Below, in pieces: positions 34,659 to 44,400 of a DNA stretch of 64,000 bases. A model generated the notes under the pieces. The model saw only the letters and a program-made list of their open reading frames with translations, had not been told where the DNA came from and did not search any database. A program made the position numbers and the translations under genes. This stretch comes from Lutimaribacter saemankumensis (GTDB lineage: Bacteria; Pseudomonadota; Alphaproteobacteria; Rhodobacterales; Rhodobacteraceae). The DNA lies in assembly GCF_900100005.1 (NCBI RefSeq), contig NZ_FNEB01000005.1, positions 62,001 through 126,000 on the forward strand, written 5' to 3'. Position 1 is the first letter of the stretch, and each line of letters opens with the position of its first letter.

Positions 34659-35927
34659 TCAGGCAGTGCGCAAAACGGCCATGTAAAACCCGTCCATCCC
34701 GCCCAGGTCGGGCCAGAAATCCGGGCGCAGGCGCAGGCCGCCTTCGTCGGTGATCCATGCCGGATCGACGCCCGGACGATCCAGCGCCGCGCGTTCGACT
34801 ACAAGACCGGGGTGACGGCCAAGGGCGTCTTCGATCTGGCATTCACCCTCGTCCGGCAAAAGCGAGCAGGTGCAAAAGACAAGCCGCCCGCCCGGCTTCA
34901 ACAGCGTCAGTGCATGGTCCAGCATCGCCGACTGCAACTCGAAAAGCCCGCCGAATTCGGCCCCGTCCTTGGCATGCGGAAGGTCGGGATGGCGCCGGAT
35001 GGTGCCCGTGGCCGAACAGGGTGCATCCAGCAGGATCGCGTCATAACGCCCCTGATGCTCCAACGCGTCCCCGGCGACAACCCGAGCCTTCAAACCGGTG
35101 CGCGCCAGGTTTTCGCGCACGCGTTCAAGCCGTGCATCGGAAATATCCAGCGCCGTGACGTCGGCCCCTGCGGCTGCCATTTGCAGCGTCTTGCCACCCG
35201 GCGCGGCACACATGTCCAGCACCGCCTCGCCCGGCCGTGCGTCCAGCAACCGCGCGGGCAAAGCGGCAGCCGCATCCTGCACCCACCAGGCCCCGTCGCT
35301 GAACCCGGGCAACGCCGACACCTGCCCCGCCTGCGCCAGCCGGACCGAGCCCGTCGGCAACAAGACACCGCCAAGCCGCTCGGCCCAGCCGGCGGCATCG
35401 TCCTTGACCGTGATATCGACAGGTGCGCCGGCAAATTGCGCCGCCTCCATCGCCATCACCGCCTCGCCACCCCAGGCCATGACCAGCGGATCACGCAGCC
35501 ATTTCGGCAGGCGCGGCACACGCAGCTTGGCCCATTCCACCGGGCCATCGGCCGCGATCTTGCGCAGTACGGCGTTGACCATCCCCTTCATGTGCTGACC
35601 CTTCTTGTGGCCAGCCGTCAGCGCGACGGCATCGTTCACGACACCATGCGCATCGCCGCCGCTGCACAGTTCGACCGTGGCAAGCCGCAGGATGTTGCGC
35701 ACATGCAGGGGCGGGTTCTTGCGAACATGTTTGTCGAGAACGCGATCCGCCCGTTCCAACCCGCGCAGCACGTCCAACGCAAGCCGCTGTGCGCGGGCGC
35801 GATCTGCGGGCTCAAGCCGGTCCAGCGCGCCCTGGGCCAGCAATTCCGCCATCAATCGGCCCTCACCCAGAACCTGGTCCAAAAGGTAAACGGCGCTGCG
35901 GCGGGCGGAAGAGGGCTGTTTCGACAT
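34659..35927 (-). CDS. rsmB: 16S rRNA (cytosine(967)-C5)-methyltransferase RsmB
   Basis: 422 residues. An N-terminal NusB-like RNA-binding domain (1-130) is followed by the NOL1/NOP2/Sun methyltransferase: SAM site DMCAAPGGKTLQMAA, the DAPCSATG motif IV cysteine and the catalytic FCTCSLL cysteine. It methylates C967 of 16S rRNA. The start at 35927 is divergent from the SDHAF4-like gene across 67 bp. Confidence 0.95.
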   Translation of the reverse strand: MSKQPSSARRSAVYLLDQVLGEGRLMAELLAQGALDRLEPADRARAQRLALDVLRGLERADRVLDKHVRKNPPLHVRNILRLATVELCSGGDAHGVVNDAVALTAGHKKGQHMKGMVNAVLRKIAADGPVEWAKLRVPRLPKWLRDPLVMAWGGEAVMAMEAAQFAGAPVDITVKDDAAGWAERLGGVLLPTGSVRLAQAGQVSALPGFSDGAWWVQDAAAALPARLLDARPGEAVLDMCAAPGGKTLQMAAAGADVTALDISDARLERVRENLARTGLKARVVAGDALEHQGRYDAILLDAPCSATGTIRRHPDLPHAKDGAEFGGLFELQSAMLDHALTLLKPGGRLVFCTCSLLPDEGECQIEDALGRHPGLVVERAALDRPGVDPAWITDEGGLRLRPDFWPDLGGMDGFYMAVLRTA

Positions 35928-35994
35928 GGATCATGGCCTTGCTGTGCGGGGCCCGCGGCGTATATCAGGGGAGGATAAGGGAAGGAAGCCACCG

Positions 35995-36180
35995 ATGTCC
36001 GAAAGCCCGCGCAAGGATTTGCCACCCGCCGCACAACGCGCCCTGGCCGAAGCCGAGGAACGCCGTAAGAAAGCGGAAGCAGAGGCAAAGGAAATGCCAA
36101 AAGAACTGGGCGGCCGCGACGGCCCGGAACCCGTCCGCTACGGCGACTGGGAAAAAAAGGGAATCGCGATCGACTTCTGA
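35995..36180 (+). CDS. DUF1674 protein, SDHAF4-like succinate dehydrogenase assembly factor
   Basis: 61 residues. The C-terminal signature GGRDGPEPVRYGDWEKKGIA then IDF is the DUF1674/SDHAF4 motif, preceded by a charged Glu/Lys helix. In mitochondria SDHAF4 binds flavinylated SdhA; alphaproteobacterial members are assumed to do the same. ATG at 35995 has a GGAAGGA ribosome site, so the longer upstream frame is not needed. Confidence 0.9.
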   Translation: MSESPRKDLPPAAQRALAEAEERRKKAEAEAKEMPKELGGRDGPEPVRYGDWEKKGIAIDF

Positions 36181-36187
36181 ACTGCCG

Positions 36188-36547
36188 CTAGCGCAGCGTG
36201 AGGTCGGCAAACATTCCTTCACCACGGTCCGAGGTGAAACGCACCGTGCGCCCCTGCACCTTGACCTCCTGACAGTTGGGTCCAAGCTCGCGCTCTCCCC
36301 AGGTCAGGTCACGGCAGAAATACCCCTCTTGCCACTGCCAGGCACCGGTGACCGGACGGCCCAGTGCGCTGCCGGTGATCTTGCCATCCGGCATCACCTT
36401 CAGCGTGATCCCCCAAAGCGGGATTCGCAAATCCTTGCCCGACACCAGCGACAGGAACTTTCCCTTGTCGCGAACGGTCTGGAACCCTTCGGCAAGAACG
36501 GGAGTGGCCAGAAGAAACCCGGCAAACATGACGAACGACCTGATCAT
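36188..36547 (-). CDS. Small secreted protein of unknown function beside dapB
   Basis: 119 residues. A signal peptide (MIRSFVMFAGFLLATPVLA) precedes a compact domain with LVSGKDLRIPLWGITLKV and GSALGRPVTGAWQWQEGYFC. Two cysteines (in YFCRDL and PNCQEV) may form a disulfide in the periplasm. It has no Rossmann fold or dipicolinate-reductase motif, so any name borrowed from adjacent dapB would be wrong. It stops 8 bp from the convergent SDHAF4-like gene. Function unknown. Confidence 0.8.
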   Translation of the reverse strand: MIRSFVMFAGFLLATPVLAEGFQTVRDKGKFLSLVSGKDLRIPLWGITLKVMPDGKITGSALGRPVTGAWQWQEGYFCRDLTWGERELGPNCQEVKVQGRTVRFTSDRGEGMFADLTLR

Positions 36548-36616
36548 TGCGCGTGCCCTCGTTCATTTACGAGGAATTATACGGCTTTCCGGTCGCCTCG
36601 GATCACTTTGACAGCC

Positions 36617-37426
36617 TTAAAGCCCCAGAACATCCACCATGTCGTATTCACCGGGCTTCTTGTCCTGGCCCCAAAGCGCGGCCTTCAGCGCGCCCCGGGC
36701 GAAAACCGCCCGGTCGCTGGCAACATGGCGCAGGATGATCCGTTCGCCATCCGCAGCGAACATGACATCATGTTCGCCCACGATGTCGCCGCCGCGGATC
36801 GCATGGAAACCGATATGCCCACGTTCGCGCGCCCCGGTGATGCCATCGCGCGCCCGGTCGCTTACCGCATCCAGCGACACGCCACGGCCCTCGGCCGCGG
36901 CCTCGCCCAGCATCAGCGCGGTGCCCGAAGGTGCATCGACCTTGTGGCGGTGATGCGCCTCGATCACCTCGATGTCATAGTCCTCGTCCAGGGCAGCCGC
37001 GACCTTTTTCGTAAGTTGAACCAGCAGGTTGACGCCAAGGCTCATGTTGCCGGCACGCACCACGACGGCATGACGTGCCGCGGCCTTGATCTGCGCCAGG
37101 TCGTCATCGCTCAGGCCGGTCGTCCCGATCACATGCACCGCCCGCGCCTGCGCGGCGATGCCCGCAAATGCCACGGTCGCCGCCGGCGCCGTGAAATCGA
37201 TGATGGCCTGCGCCTTGGAAAACGCCTCGAGCGCATCATCGGTCACATGGAGATCCAGCGGCGCTCCACCCATCGCAACGCCCACGTCCTGACCAACCCA
37301 GTCATGTCCTGCACGTTCGACAACGCCCACAAGCTTTGCCTTGTCGCTGGCCAGTATCGTACGGATCAGCATTTGCCCCATCCGCCCCGAGGCGCCCGTC
37401 ACCACAATACCCGGAAGGTCGGTCAT
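36617..37426 (-). CDS. dapB: 4-hydroxy-tetrahydrodipicolinate reductase
   Basis: 269 residues. The NAD(P) motif [11 protein letters not shown] is at residues 7-17 and the active-site signature [15 protein letters not shown] contains the catalytic His and Lys. It performs the second dedicated step of diaminopimelate/lysine synthesis. It is transcribed away from rbfA and stands as a single gene, followed about 70 bp on by the small secreted protein gene. Confidence 0.97.
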   Translation of the reverse strand: MTDLPGIVVTGASGRMGQMLIRTILASDKAKLVGVVERAGHDWVGQDVGVAMGGAPLDLHVTDDALEAFSKAQAIIDFTAPAATVAFAGIAAQARAVHVIGTTGLSDDDLAQIKAAARHAVVVRAGNMSLGVNLLVQLTKKVAAALDEDYDIEVIEAHHRHKVDAPSGTALMLGEAAAEGRGVSLDAVSDRARDGITGARERGHIGFHAIRGGDIVGEHDVMFAADGERIILRHVASDRAVFARGALKAALWGQDKKPGEYDMVDVLGL

Positions 37427-37509
37427 TTCCGTCGCTCCTATGCTTTCGCGCAGTCATAGCGAAGCCTTCCCCCATTGGCAAAGCCTTGCCAAACCCTTAA
37501 GTGCGGATC

Positions 37510-37923
37510 ATGGCTAAGAACAAGTTTCACGATGGTCCCGGTCCCAGCCAGCGCCAGTTGCGCGTGGGCGAATTGATCCGCCGCTCTCTCTCCGAGGTGC
37601 TGGCGCGCGGCGACGTGCATGATCCCGACCTCAACCGCCTGTCGATCACCGTGGGCGAAGTGACCACCTCGCCCGACCTGCGGATCGCCACCGCCTATGT
37701 GCTGCCGCTGGGCGGCACGGGGCAAGAGGACGTGCTGCAGCTTCTGGCCCGCAACAAGGGCGAGTTGCGGCGGATGATCGGCAAGAAAGTCGGGCTGAAA
37801 TTCACCCCGGACCTGCGGTTCCGCATCGACGAAACATTCGACCGCCTTGACGAAACGCGCCGCCTGTTTTCGCAGGACGATGTGCGCCGCGATGTCGAAG
37901 CGGACGACCAGGACGATACATGA
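37510..37923 (+). CDS. rbfA: 30S ribosome-binding factor RbfA
   Basis: 137 residues. The KH-fold signature runs from [18 protein letters not shown] to [14 protein letters not shown] and ends [17 protein letters not shown]. It assists maturation of the 16S 5' end in the cold and under stress. ATG at 37510 gives the normal start MAKNKF; a GTG at 37501 is less likely. The stop overlaps the next gene by four bases (ATGA). Confidence 0.95.
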   Translation: MAKNKFHDGPGPSQRQLRVGELIRRSLSEVLARGDVHDPDLNRLSITVGEVTTSPDLRIATAYVLPLGGTGQEDVLQLLARNKGELRRMIGKKVGLKFTPDLRFRIDETFDRLDETRRLFSQDDVRRDVEADDQDDT

Positions 37924-38663
37924 CCGGCCGGCGCGCTGCACTGGCTATGATCCTGGCCATGTGCGCCACTGCCGCGCAGGCTGTCGAATGCCGCGACACC
38001 ACCTACGAAAGCAACAGCTACACGATCTGCAAAGTCGAAACTGACACCGAAGATCTGCGGCTGTTTCTCGAAGACGGGTCCGGCCAGAAATACACCCACT
38101 TCAACACGCTGGATGAACGTCTGGCAGCCGAGGGCCAAGAACTGGCCTTTGCGATGAACGCCGGAATGTACCATGCCGACCGCAGCCCGGTTGGCCTGTA
38201 CGTGGAAAACGGGCAAGAGAGGATGCGCATCGTCACATCGGCCGGCCCAGGCAATTTCGGTCTGCTGCCAAACGGTGTCTTCTGCATCGGAACCGGGCGC
38301 GCGGACGTGTTTGAATCGCGCGCTTTCGCCGCGAAACCGCGCGATTGCCGTTTTGCCACACAGTCGGGCCCGATGCTGGTGATAGACGGCAAGCTGCACC
38401 CACGGTTCCTGTCTGACAGCACCTCGCGCTACATCCGCAACGGGGTGGGCACCAGTGCGGACGGCCGGACCGCGATCTTCGTGATTTCGAACAACCCGGT
38501 CACGTTTCACGAGTTCGGCAGCCTTTTTCGTGACAAGCTGAAAACGCCGAACGCCCTGTATTTCGACGGCAACATCTCGCGTTTGCATGCGCCGGCGCTG
38601 GGCCGTTCGGATCCCGGCTTTCGCATGGGGCCCATCGTCGGCGTTGTCGAACCGGCGGGTTAG
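37920..38663 (+). CDS. Exported phosphodiester glycosidase-family protein (NAGPA/DUF2233)
   Basis: 247 residues. The signal peptide [15 protein letters not shown] ends near residue 21. The domain shows [42 protein letters not shown] and [12 protein letters not shown], the NAGPA-like fold whose eukaryotic member removes GlcNAc from phosphodiester-linked sugars. Bacterial members are thought to act on surface glycans or phosphodiesters. It is coupled to rbfA. Its stop is interlocked with the convergent queG stop (TTAG at 38660-38663). Confidence 0.85.
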   Translation: MTGRRAALAMILAMCATAAQAVECRDTTYESNSYTICKVETDTEDLRLFLEDGSGQKYTHFNTLDERLAAEGQELAFAMNAGMYHADRSPVGLYVENGQERMRIVTSAGPGNFGLLPNGVFCIGTGRADVFESRAFAAKPRDCRFATQSGPMLVIDGKLHPRFLSDSTSRYIRNGVGTSADGRTAIFVISNNPVTFHEFGSLFRDKLKTPNALYFDGNISRLHAPALGRSDPGFRMGPIVGVVEPAG

Positions 38664-39691
38664 CCCAGCCGCGCCACCGCCCAACGCGCAGCGTCGGCCA
38701 CACTCGGATCAGGATCATCCACCAACGCCTGCGTCGCCGCACGCAAGGCCGGATCGCCCGAATTTCCTATTGCATACAGAACGTTGCGCACAAACCTGTC
38801 GCGCCCGATACGTTTGATCGGGCTGCCGGAAAACCGCGCCCGAAATCCCGCGTCATCCAGTTGCGCCAACTCGGCCAGCGGCGGATCTATCAGGTCGGGC
38901 CGCGCGCGATAGCGCAGCTCGCGCGCTTCAACCGCGAACTTGTTCCAGGGACAGGCCGCAAGGCAATCGTCGCAGCCGTAGATGCGGTTGCCCATTTTCG
39001 CACGCAACTCTTCGTCGACGGGGCCCTTGTGTTCAATCGTGAGGTAGGAAATGCACCGCCGTGCATCCAACTGGTAAGGCGCGGGGAAAGCATCGGTCGG
39101 ACAGGCATCGAGACAGGCCCGGCATGACCCGCAATGGTCGATTTCGGGCGTGTCCGGTTCCAGATCGATCGTGGTAAAAACCGACCCGATGAAGAACCAG
39201 TTTCCCAAGTCGCGACTGACAAGGTTGGTGTGCTTGCCCTGCCAACCCAGCCCGGCCGCCTGGCCCAGCGCTTTTTCCGGCACAGGCGCGGTATCGACGA
39301 AAACCTTCACCTCTCCGCCACCCTCGGCGATCAACCAACGGGCCAGGCGTTTCAGCCGCTTCTTCACGAGGTCATGGTAGTCGCGGTTGCGTGCATAGAC
39401 CGAAATCACGCCACGGTCGGGGGTTTCAAGGCCGGCCAGCGGATCAGTATGCGGGGTATAGCTTTCACCTAGCATGATCACCGACCGCGCCTGCGGCCAA
39501 AGCGCCGCGGGATTTCCCCGCCAATGCGTCCTGTCGGCCAGCCATTCCATCTGCCCGTGATAACCCCGCGCCAGAAACCCGGCCAGGCGTTCGGGCACTT
39601 CTGGCACCGCATCGGGACGGCAAATCCGCGCCAGATCGAACCCCTCGCTTCGGGCTTGCGCGATCATCCGGGATTTCAGGTCGTCCTTCAT
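38660..39691 (-). CDS. queG: Epoxyqueuosine reductase QueG
   Basis: 343 residues. The corrinoid/iron-sulfur reductase has two [4Fe-4S] motifs, [16 protein letters not shown] and [14 protein letters not shown], with the second completing Cys in [12 protein letters not shown]; a HEAT-like end follows ([12 protein letters not shown]). It reduces epoxyqueuosine to queuosine in tRNA. The start ATG (39691-39689) is the ATGAAG end of the GAGTATTT intergenic repeat, so that element provides the start codon. Confidence 0.95.
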   Translation of the reverse strand: MKDDLKSRMIAQARSEGFDLARICRPDAVPEVPERLAGFLARGYHGQMEWLADRTHWRGNPAALWPQARSVIMLGESYTPHTDPLAGLETPDRGVISVYARNRDYHDLVKKRLKRLARWLIAEGGGEVKVFVDTAPVPEKALGQAAGLGWQGKHTNLVSRDLGNWFFIGSVFTTIDLEPDTPEIDHCGSCRACLDACPTDAFPAPYQLDARRCISYLTIEHKGPVDEELRAKMGNRIYGCDDCLAACPWNKFAVEARELRYRARPDLIDPPLAELAQLDDAGFRARFSGSPIKRIGRDRFVRNVLYAIGNSGDPALRAATQALVDDPDPSVADAARWAVARLG

Positions 39692-39707
39692 CTTGCCCGA
39701 AATACTC
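39686..39707 (-). repeat. GAGTATTT box, copy 2, containing the queG start codon
   Basis: Read on the minus strand it begins GAGTATTTCGGG and ends CAAGATGAAG, 20 of 22 bases identical to 22762-22784. Its final ATGAAG is the first two codons of queG. Confidence 0.65.
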
Positions 39708-39718
39708 TGGGGGTGAAT

Positions 39719-39780
39719 GCGCGCATAGCGCGCAGAGGGGGCAACGCCCCCTGACCCGGGGCGCGGCCGCAAGGCCGCGC
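39719..39780. other. Three consecutive tight GC hairpins upstream of the queG box
   Basis: GCGCGC-ATA-GCGCGC (39719-39733), AGGGGGC-AAC-GCCCCCT (39736-39752) and GCGCGGCC-GCAA-GGCCGCGC (39761-39780, a GNRA tetraloop) are all perfect stems. They fill the gap between the GST stop and the GAGTATTT box. They may act on transcripts in both directions or be part of a mobile-like intergenic element. Confidence 0.7.
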
Positions 39781-39787
39781 AACCCGA

Positions 39788-40453
39788 TCAGAAATCAAGA
39801 TCGGCATAATGGGCCGGCGGCGGAAAGCCCGGCACCTGATCGGCCAGTATGCTGCGGAAGGCCGGGCGCGACTTGATCTTGGCATACCAGTCCTTGACCG
39901 TGTCGCTGCGGTTCCAATCCACATCGGATATGTAGTCGAGCGATGACAGGTGCGCCGCGGCCGCGAAATCGGCCAGCGTCATGCTGTCACCGGCCAGCCA
40001 GCGCCGCCGGTCAAGAAGCCAGGCCATGTAGTCCAGATGATACTTGATCGCCCGCGCGCCGGACTTGACGTTGCCGCTGTCGGGAAAGCCCTGCTTCATC
40101 ACCTTCTTGTTCACCCGCTCGTACACGAGCTTCGAGGTAACCTCGCTGTGGAACTTGTCGTCGAACCAGGCAACAAGCCGACGCACCTCATAACGGCCGT
40201 CGCTGTCCTTGGGCATCAGCGCGGGTTCGGGATAGTTTTCTTCCAGCCACTCGCAGATCGCAGCACTTTCGGACATCGTGCGGCCGTCGATCTTCAGAAC
40301 CGGCACCTTGCCCGCAGGATTGCGCCGCAGGAAATCAGGATTCTGTTCCCAATAGCGTTCCTCCACCAGCTCGCATTCAATCCGCTTTTCCGCCAGCGTC
40401 AGGCGCACCTTCCGGCAGAAAGGGGACAACGGAACATGATAGAGCTTTGCCAT
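39788..40453 (-). CDS. Glutathione S-transferase family protein
   Basis: 221 residues. The thioredoxin-like N-terminal domain reads LYHVPLSPFCRKVRLTLAEK with a Ser/Cys active-site pattern (SPFC) and the cis-Pro/ESAAI glutathione-binding signature RTMSESAAICEWLE. The C-terminal domain is helical with LAGDSMTLADFAAAAHLS. It resembles beta/FzlA-like bacterial GSTs, so a non-catalytic role is possible. ATG at 40453 is preferred because GAGG lies eight bases upstream. Confidence 0.9.
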   Translation of the reverse strand: MAKLYHVPLSPFCRKVRLTLAEKRIECELVEERYWEQNPDFLRRNPAGKVPVLKIDGRTMSESAAICEWLEENYPEPALMPKDSDGRYEVRRLVAWFDDKFHSEVTSKLVYERVNKKVMKQGFPDSGNVKSGARAIKYHLDYMAWLLDRRRWLAGDSMTLADFAAAAHLSSLDYISDVDWNRSDTVKDWYAKIKSRPAFRSILADQVPGFPPPAHYADLDF

Positions 40454-40516
40454 AAGGCGACCTCTTTGCGACACGCTCGGAAACTCGCCCTTGAATGCAC
40501 TCTCGGGCGCGGAAAT

Positions 40517-41281
40517 TCAATCCTCGAAACAGGCGGCGCGCCCATCCCGGCGGATCGTCTCTGCCCCGTCGAGAATGCTGGCGGCGCGTTTTCGCAGACT
40601 CGCTGTCGGGCGGGCGGCATTGCGGGCCTTGGGATTTGGCAGCACCGCGGCCAGACGGGCGGCCTGCACCGCGCTCAGCGCTTCGGGGCCGACGCCGAAA
40701 TAGTGCCGCGCCGCGGCCTCGACGCCGAACACGCCTTCGTCGAACTCCACGATGTTCAGATAAACCTCGAGGATGCGCCGCTTTGACCATGTCGCCTCGA
40801 CAAGTGGGGTGATCAGCGCCTCGAGCGCCTTGCGCGACCAGTCGCGCCCCTGCCAGAGGAACGCGTTCTTGACCACCTGCTGGCTGATGGTCGACGCGCC
40901 GCGCCGTGCGCCTTCTTCCAGCGCGGCACGTATCGCGCCCATGTCGAAACCCCAGTGCAGGCAGTAATTCGCATCCTCGGCCGCCACCACGCTGCGGGCC
41001 ATGACCGGTGCAATTTCCTCCATCGGAACCCAGGCATGATCGACCGCGCCAAGCCGTCGGGATTCCTGCCAGATATAGGGCGTGGTCCGCGGGTCGATCA
41101 CCTTGTAGGACAGCACCCAGGCCACCAAGAGAAAGACTGCGACCAGCACCGTGCGCAGCGTCCAGCGCAACACGAAACGCAGCGGCCGAAGCGGCGCGCG
41201 GCGCAGCGCGGACTTGAGCCCATCCTCGCCCTTTGCCCGCGTCTTCTTTTTCGATTTGCCCGATGATTTTGCCCGCGCCAT
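40517..41281 (-). CDS. mtgA: Monofunctional biosynthetic peptidoglycan transglycosylase
   Basis: 254 residues. A basic Lys/Arg-rich head (1-25) and one membrane anchor (about 38-60) precede a GT51 domain with the catalytic Glu in [14 protein letters not shown] and [16 protein letters not shown]. It polymerises lipid II glycan strands in the periplasm without transpeptidase activity. Length is normal for MtgA. Confidence 0.94.
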   Translation of the reverse strand: MARAKSSGKSKKKTRAKGEDGLKSALRRAPLRPLRFVLRWTLRTVLVAVFLLVAWVLSYKVIDPRTTPYIWQESRRLGAVDHAWVPMEEIAPVMARSVVAAEDANYCLHWGFDMGAIRAALEEGARRGASTISQQVVKNAFLWQGRDWSRKALEALITPLVEATWSKRRILEVYLNIVEFDEGVFGVEAAARHYFGVGPEALSAVQAARLAAVLPNPKARNAARPTASLRKRAASILDGAETIRRDGRAACFED

Positions 41282-41350
41282 GGCCCAAGCTATACCCGCA
41301 GTTGGCGATCCCGCAAACCCGTGACTTGGCGCGACGGCGATGCCGGAAGG

Positions 41351-41383
41351 AAAAAGCCCGGCCTCCTGGGGAAGCCGGGCTTT
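41351..41383 (-). terminator. Rho-independent terminator downstream of gltB
   Basis: On the minus strand the stem AAAGCCCGGC / GCCGGGCTTT (41353-41362 with 41374-41383) has an 11-base loop, followed by T residues (complement of 41351-41355). It lies 20 bp after the gltB stop. Confidence 0.92.
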
Positions 41384-41403
41384 GTCGGTTTATCGCGCAG
41401 CGA

Positions 41404-44400
41404 TCATTCGGCGGGGATCGCCCCCTGCTCCAACGTCAGGGGGTACGGAATCTTGTTCAGCATCTCCTTGGGGCAGACCTGCACGAAATTGGCACGCTCC
41501 GCGTCCCAATGCTGCAGGATATCGCCCGCCTTTCGGCTGCCGGTTTCGGCATGGTGCTGCTCGATCAACCCTTTGAGCTGATCCTCCCAGTGGTCGACCT
41601 CGACCGGGCAGGTCACGAGCGTTTCCATGTTCATCAGCGGCTGTGCCAGCCCATCGGGGTCATAGAGATAAGCCATGCCTCCGGTCATGCCGGCCCCGAA
41701 GTTGGCGCCAATCTGACCAAGGATCACGGCAACGCCGCCGGTCATGTATTCACACCCGTTCGATCCGCAGCCTTCGACCACAACGCGCGCACCCGAGTTG
41801 CGCACGGCGAACCGTTCGCCCGCGCGCCCTGCCGCGAACAGGTAGCCATCGGTGGCCCCGTAAAGGACAGTGTTGCCGATGATCGTGTTCTCGGATGCGA
41901 CCAGCGGGCTGGCCATCGGCGGGCGCACGACGATGATGCCGCCGGACAGGCCCTTGCCGACATAGTCGTTGGCGTCGCCCGACACCTCGATCTTGAGGCC
42001 CGGAGCCGCGAACGCGCCCAGGGACTGGCCCGCGCTGCCGTTCAGCTTGACGGTCAGGTGATCGGGTTGGAGCGAGTTGCGCATACCGAAACGGCGCACG
42101 ATGTGGCTGCTGACGCGGGTGCCCACGGTGCGGTGCGTGTTCTGCACCGCGTATTGCAGCTGCATCTTTTCGCCGTCTTCCAGGAACCGCGCGGCATCGC
42201 GCACGATTTCGGCATCCAGCGTATCCGGCACCTCGTTGCGCGGCTTGTTGCGGTCATAGACGATTTCGGCCGCGCCATCGACGGTGATGAGCAGCGGGTT
42301 GAGGTCCAGATCGTCCAGGTGCGCGGCGCCACGGCTGACCTGGCTCAGCAGGTCGGCACGGCCGATTACCTCGTCCAGGCTGCGCGCCCCGATCGAGGCC
42401 AGGATTTCGCGTACTTCCTGAGCGTAGAAAGTGATCAGGTTCACGACCTTGTCCGCTGTCCCGGTGAACTTGGCGCGCAGCGATTCATCCTGCGTGCACA
42501 CGCCAACGGGGCAGGTGTTGGACTGGCACTGACGCACCATGATACAGCCCATCGCGATCAGTGCGGCGGTGCCGATGCCGTATTCCTCGGCACCCATCAT
42601 GGCCGCCATCACGATGTCCCGGCCCGTGCGCAAGCCGCCATCGGTGCGCAGCGTCACGCGATCCCGCAGGTTGTTCATCGCCAGAACCTGATGCGCCTCG
42701 GTCAGGCCCATTTCCCACGGCAGACCCGCATACTTGATCGAGGTCGCGGGCGAAGCCCCGGTCCCGCCATTGTGGCCCGAAATCAGGATCACGTCGGCCT
42801 TGGCCTTGGCAACGCCGGCTGCGATCGTGCCGACGCCCGACGACGCCACCAGCTTGACCGTCACCTTGGCGCGCGGGTTGATCTGCTTGAGGTCATAGAT
42901 CAGCTGCGCAAGGTCTTCGATCGAATAGATGTCGTGGTGCGGCGGGGGCGAAATCAGCGTCACGCCCTTGGTCGAATGCCGCAGCCGCGCGATCAGGTCG
43001 GTCACTTTCATGCCCGGCAGCTGACCGCCTTCACCGGGCTTGGCGCCCTGGGCCACCTTGATCTCCAGTTCTTCGCACTGATTGAGGTATTCGGCGGTCA
43101 CGCCGAACCGGCCCGAGGCCACCTGCTTGATCTTGGCCGACGGATTGTCGCCGTTGGGTTCCGGCACGAAATGCGCGGGATCTTCGCCGCCCTCGCCCGA
43201 GTCGGACTTGGCGCCGATGCGGTTCATCGCGACGTTCAGCGTCTTGTGCGCCTCGGGGCTGAGTGCGCCGAGCGACATGCCGGGCGTCACGAACCGTTTG
43301 CGGATCGAGGTGATCGATTCCACCTCTTCCAGCGCGATGGGTTCGCCCAGCGGCTTGATCGCCAGCAGGTCGCGCAGATGGATCGGCGGGTTCGACTGCA
43401 TCTTGGCCGAATACTGCTTCCACAGCTGGTAGCTGGCCTTGTTGCACGCCATTTGCATCATGTGCATCGTCTGCGCGCCCCAGGCATGGGTCTCGCCCGA
43501 TTTGCGCGCCTTGTAGAAACCGCCGATTGGCATCACCGCGTCGGATTTCCAACCGCGTGCGTGCACCTCTTCGGCCTTTTTCTGGATGCCGCTGACGCCG
43601 ATGCCGCTGATGCGGCTGGTCATGCCGGGGAAGTACTCGGCGCACATCGCACGGCTGAGGCCGACGGCCTCGAAATTCAGGCCGCCGCGATAGGACGAGA
43701 TGACCGAAATCCCCATCTTGGCCATGATCTTGAGCAGGCCCTGGTCGATGGCTTCGCGATAGCGCGCGACCGCTTCGGTCAACGGGCCGTCCAACAGGCC
43801 GCGTTCGATGCGGTCGGCAATCGAATCTTCGGCCAGATAGGCGTTCACCGTCGTGGCGCCACAGCCGATCAGAACGGCGAAATAATGCGGGTCGATACAT
43901 TCGGCCGACCGCACGTTGAGCGAGCAGAAAGTGCGCAATCCCTTGCGCGTCAGGTGGCTGTGCACCGCGCTGGTGGCAAGGATCATGGGCATCGCCACAC
44001 GATCCGCCCCCTGGTGCTGATCGGTCAGCACAAGGTGCCCCGCGCCCGAACGCACGGCATCTTCGGCTTCGGCGCGGATGCGCTCCAGCCCCTTTTGCAA
44101 CGCACCGGGGCCGCTGGCAAAGGTGCAGTCGATCTCGACCATGTCCGCGTTGAACGCATCCTGCACGCGCGCCCACTGCGCATTGCCCAGGAACGGACTG
44201 TCCAGAACGATGATCTCGGTCTGGCTGCTGCTTTCGTCCAGCACGTTCTTGAGGTTGCCGAACCGCGTCTTCAGGCTCATCACCCGGTACTCGCGCAAGG
44301 AATCGATCGGCGGGTTTGTCACCTGGCTGAAGTTCTGGCGGAAGAAATGGCTGAGCGGGCGATACTGTTTGGACAGAACCGCACTGGGCGTGTCGTCACC

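Noticed and set aside
36188-36547. Naming the small secreted protein as a dihydrodipicolinate reductase.
   Set aside because: It lacks a nucleotide-binding fold and the active-site motif, which are present in the true dapB next door.
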